The notes below the pieces were generated by a model. That model had not been told where the DNA came from and did not search any database. It worked only from the letters and a program-made list of their open reading frames with translations. Position numbers and translations under genes: made by a program. Positions 6,946 through 8,436 of a stretch of DNA of 8,436 nt are shown here, piece by piece. This DNA is from Flavobacterium sp. Lineage in GTDB: Bacteria > Bacteroidota > Bacteroidia > Flavobacteriales > Flavobacteriaceae. Each line of letters opens with the position of its first letter. Within the stretch, counting starts at the first letter, position 1. The stretch lies in assembly GCA_030152225.1 (NCBI GenBank), contig JASLHL010000085.1, forward strand, positions 1-8,436. The letters run 5' to 3'.

Positions 6946-8034
6946 TTGAAAGCTAAAGAAATTTCTACAGGTATCGTTCGCGCCGTCCTTATTTTAAGTG
7001 GAATTGCCTTAACTGCTGGTCTACTATATCAGATCCGCACCTTATTCATCTACATTGCTCTTGCTTTTGTTTTAGCCCTAATTGGCAAACCATTAGTGGA
7101 TATGTTACACCGAAAATGCAAGCTAAAAAAGCTGGTTGCGATCAGTATAACCATGTCCTTTTTTATCTTCGTCTTCATCGGTTTTTCCTTTATGTTCGTT
7201 CCGCTGTTTACGACCCAAGCTCAAAACTTATCCGTACTAAACACCGCACATCTACAGGAAGATTTCAACGGACTGATTACCAAAATTGACCTATACCTTG
7301 ATGCTAAAGGCATTAGCTTAGATAGAATTGTAGAGGAATCTCATTTAAAATCACAGTTTAACCTCGATTTCGTTCCCAATTTACTCAATACCTTAATTGG
7401 CATGTTGAGCGATATTGGAATTGGATTATTCTCTGTACTCTTTATTTCTTTTTTCTTCTTAAAAGATCAGGTGATTCTAGAATATCAATTCAAAAAATTG
7501 TTTTCTAAAAAACACGAGAACAAAGTATTAAACTCCATCAATAAGATTAACAACTTATTATCGCGCTATTTCTTAGGACTTTGCGTACAGATGTTTGTTA
7601 TTTATATTCTTTGCCTAACCGTCCTGTTAATCTTCGGCGTCAAAGGAGCGGCTACGATTGCCTTTTTATGTGCCATCCTCAATATTATCCCGTATATCGG
7701 CCCACTAATCGGAAATATCTTGGCGGTTATTTTTACGATGTTGACCTATATTGGCGATGATTTTATTGAAGTAACCCTGCCTAAAGCGATCTCCGTAATG
7801 GTTGGATTCTTAGTCGTTCAACTCATTGATAATGTGGTTAATCAACCGTTAATCTTTTCGAATAGCGTTAAATCACATCCTTTGGAAATCTTCGTTGTCA
7901 TCTTGGCTAGCGGTATGTTTAGTGGCATTTTTGGTATGATTGCCGCTGTCCCCCTATACACCTGTATGAAAGTGATTGGAAAAGAGTTTTTCCCCAATGT
8001 TCGATTTATTCAAGTACTCACCAAAAAACTATAA
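6946..8034 (+). CDS. AI-2E/PerM-family transporter-like membrane protein
   Basis: The 362-residue protein belongs to the AI-2E transporter (PerM, formerly UPF0118) family of multi-pass inner-membrane proteins. Members have been linked to autoinducer export or Na+/H+ antiport, but the substrate of this copy cannot be inferred. Hydrophobic segments lie near 12-30, 33-53, 62-86, 150-172, 209-231, 236-265, 282-299 and 313-338. A soluble part at about 87-148 sits between the third and fourth segments, as usual for the family. Family motifs are NIIPYIGPLIG (246-256), QLIDNVVNQPLI (292-303) and HPLEIFVVILASGMFSG (311-327). The start is TTG at 6946, giving MKAKEISTGIVRA; the next in-frame ATG would cut into the membrane domain, so TTG is preferred. 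It follows rsmE by 11 bp and abuts the next gene. Confidence 0.9.
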   Translation: MKAKEISTGIVRAVLILSGIALTAGLLYQIRTLFIYIALAFVLALIGKPLVDMLHRKCKLKKLVAISITMSFFIFVFIGFSFMFVPLFTTQAQNLSVLNTAHLQEDFNGLITKIDLYLDAKGISLDRIVEESHLKSQFNLDFVPNLLNTLIGMLSDIGIGLFSVLFISFFFLKDQVILEYQFKKLFSKKHENKVLNSINKINNLLSRYFLGLCVQMFVIYILCLTVLLIFGVKGAATIAFLCAILNIIPYIGPLIGNILAVIFTMLTYIGDDFIEVTLPKAISVMVGFLVVQLIDNVVNQPLIFSNSVKSHPLEIFVVILASGMFSGIFGMIAAVPLYTCMKVIGKEFFPNVRFIQVLTKKL

Positions 8035-8436
8035 GTGGATATTCAACTCCTCCTACAACCTGAGGTTCAAGCCTATATCAATGAACACCTAACAGATTCC
8101 CTTGCGGATCTAGCCTTTAAAAAGAGCCCATTTCCCAGTTTGACAATGGCGGATCTACTCACGCAAATCGAAAGTAAACAAAAGGCCAAAAACAAGCTTT
8201 CGAAGTGGTATACTACGGAAAATATCGTTTTTCCTGCGAAATTGTCTATTGAACAGACCTCATCAGAAGAGTGTGCCGCTTATAAAGCCTCGCTTGTGGA
8301 AGGAAACTCCCTTATTGATTTGACGGGAGGATTTGGTATTGATTGTTTCTATTTTGCGCAACGAATTAAAGCGGTAACGCATTGTGAAATACAACCTGAT
8401 TTGAGTGCTGTTGTACAACACAACTACCGCCAGCTT
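8035..8436 (+). CDS. Class I SAM-dependent methyltransferase, 5' part (THUMP-like / PG_1098-type family), truncated by the window end
   Basis: The frame starts at GTG directly after the TAA of the preceding gene and is open to the last base, giving 134 residues. The first 90 residues are mostly helical (LLLQPEVQAYINEHL, AFKKSPFP, KLSKWYTTENIVFPAKLSIEQTSSE). A Rossmann methyltransferase begins with motif I, LIDLTGGFGID (93-103), followed by HCEIQP (116-121), whose acidic Glu118 should contact the SAM ribose. This arrangement, with the fixed KWY..NIVFP and EQ.SSE..A.YKA patterns, resembles the Bacteroidota methyltransferases with a C-terminal THUMP-like domain (PG_1098 type), suggesting RNA as substrate. 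The substrate is not known to me. Translational coupling with the AI-2E-family gene is likely because there are no bases between stop and start. Confidence 0.82.
   Translation, partial: MDIQLLLQPEVQAYINEHLTDSLADLAFKKSPFPSLTMADLLTQIESKQKAKNKLSKWYTTENIVFPAKLSIEQTSSEECAAYKASLVEGNSLIDLTGGFGIDCFYFAQRIKAVTHCEIQPDLSAVVQHNYRQL

Noticed and set aside
6946..8034. Reading this gene as evidence of autoinducer-2 quorum sensing
   Set aside because: The family name is historical and members have varied proposed substrates; no luxS or signalling gene is in the window.

Overview
The window looks like chromosomal DNA from a flavobacterium (Bacteroidota). The supports are the gene set, AT-rich sequence with A-rich leaders in place of Shine-Dalgarno sites, a promoter-like TTTG / TAnnTTTG pair, and a large TamB-domain gene diverging from tsaD. 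The genus cannot be fixed from this sequence; Myroides or a relative is a guess.

Left edge (1-464, minus strand): the degraded end of an Rhs/YD-repeat gene. Three pieces of the RHS core (ending ..WWYHSDH, LGSTSYITD..YLPFGE, and MVEESNNNILE) are still readable but are separated by two inserts. The first insert (171-371) is exactly 201 bp and holds four copies of a 48-bp unit, one enlarged by a 9-bp duplication. It stays in frame inside the DH|LGS motif. The second insert (about 34-95) looks like a diverged single copy of the same repeat in the opposite orientation, and it breaks the frame. This is the least ordinary part of the window. A hairpin terminator at 476-509 separates it from the next gene.

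Middle (555 to about 5021-5063, minus strand): one very large tamB-like gene for an envelope-spanning protein. It has a putative N-terminal membrane anchor, a long beta-rich body and a C-terminal TamB domain. The N-terminus has no ATG, GTG or TTG that would include its basic residues.

Divergent intergenic region (5064-5191): promoter-like sequences for both directions lie around a perfect 8-bp inverted repeat.

Right side (5192-8436, plus strand): four tightly packed genes, probably one operon. They are tsaD (tRNA t6A37 synthesis), rsmE (16S rRNA m3U1498 methyltransferase), an AI-2E/PerM-family membrane protein, and the start of a class I SAM-dependent methyltransferase cut by the window end. 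Three of the four concern RNA modification or methyl transfer. The gaps are 12, 11 and 0 bp. These genes are ordinary core genes; I see no defence system, CRISPR array, tRNA, rRNA or complete insertion sequence.
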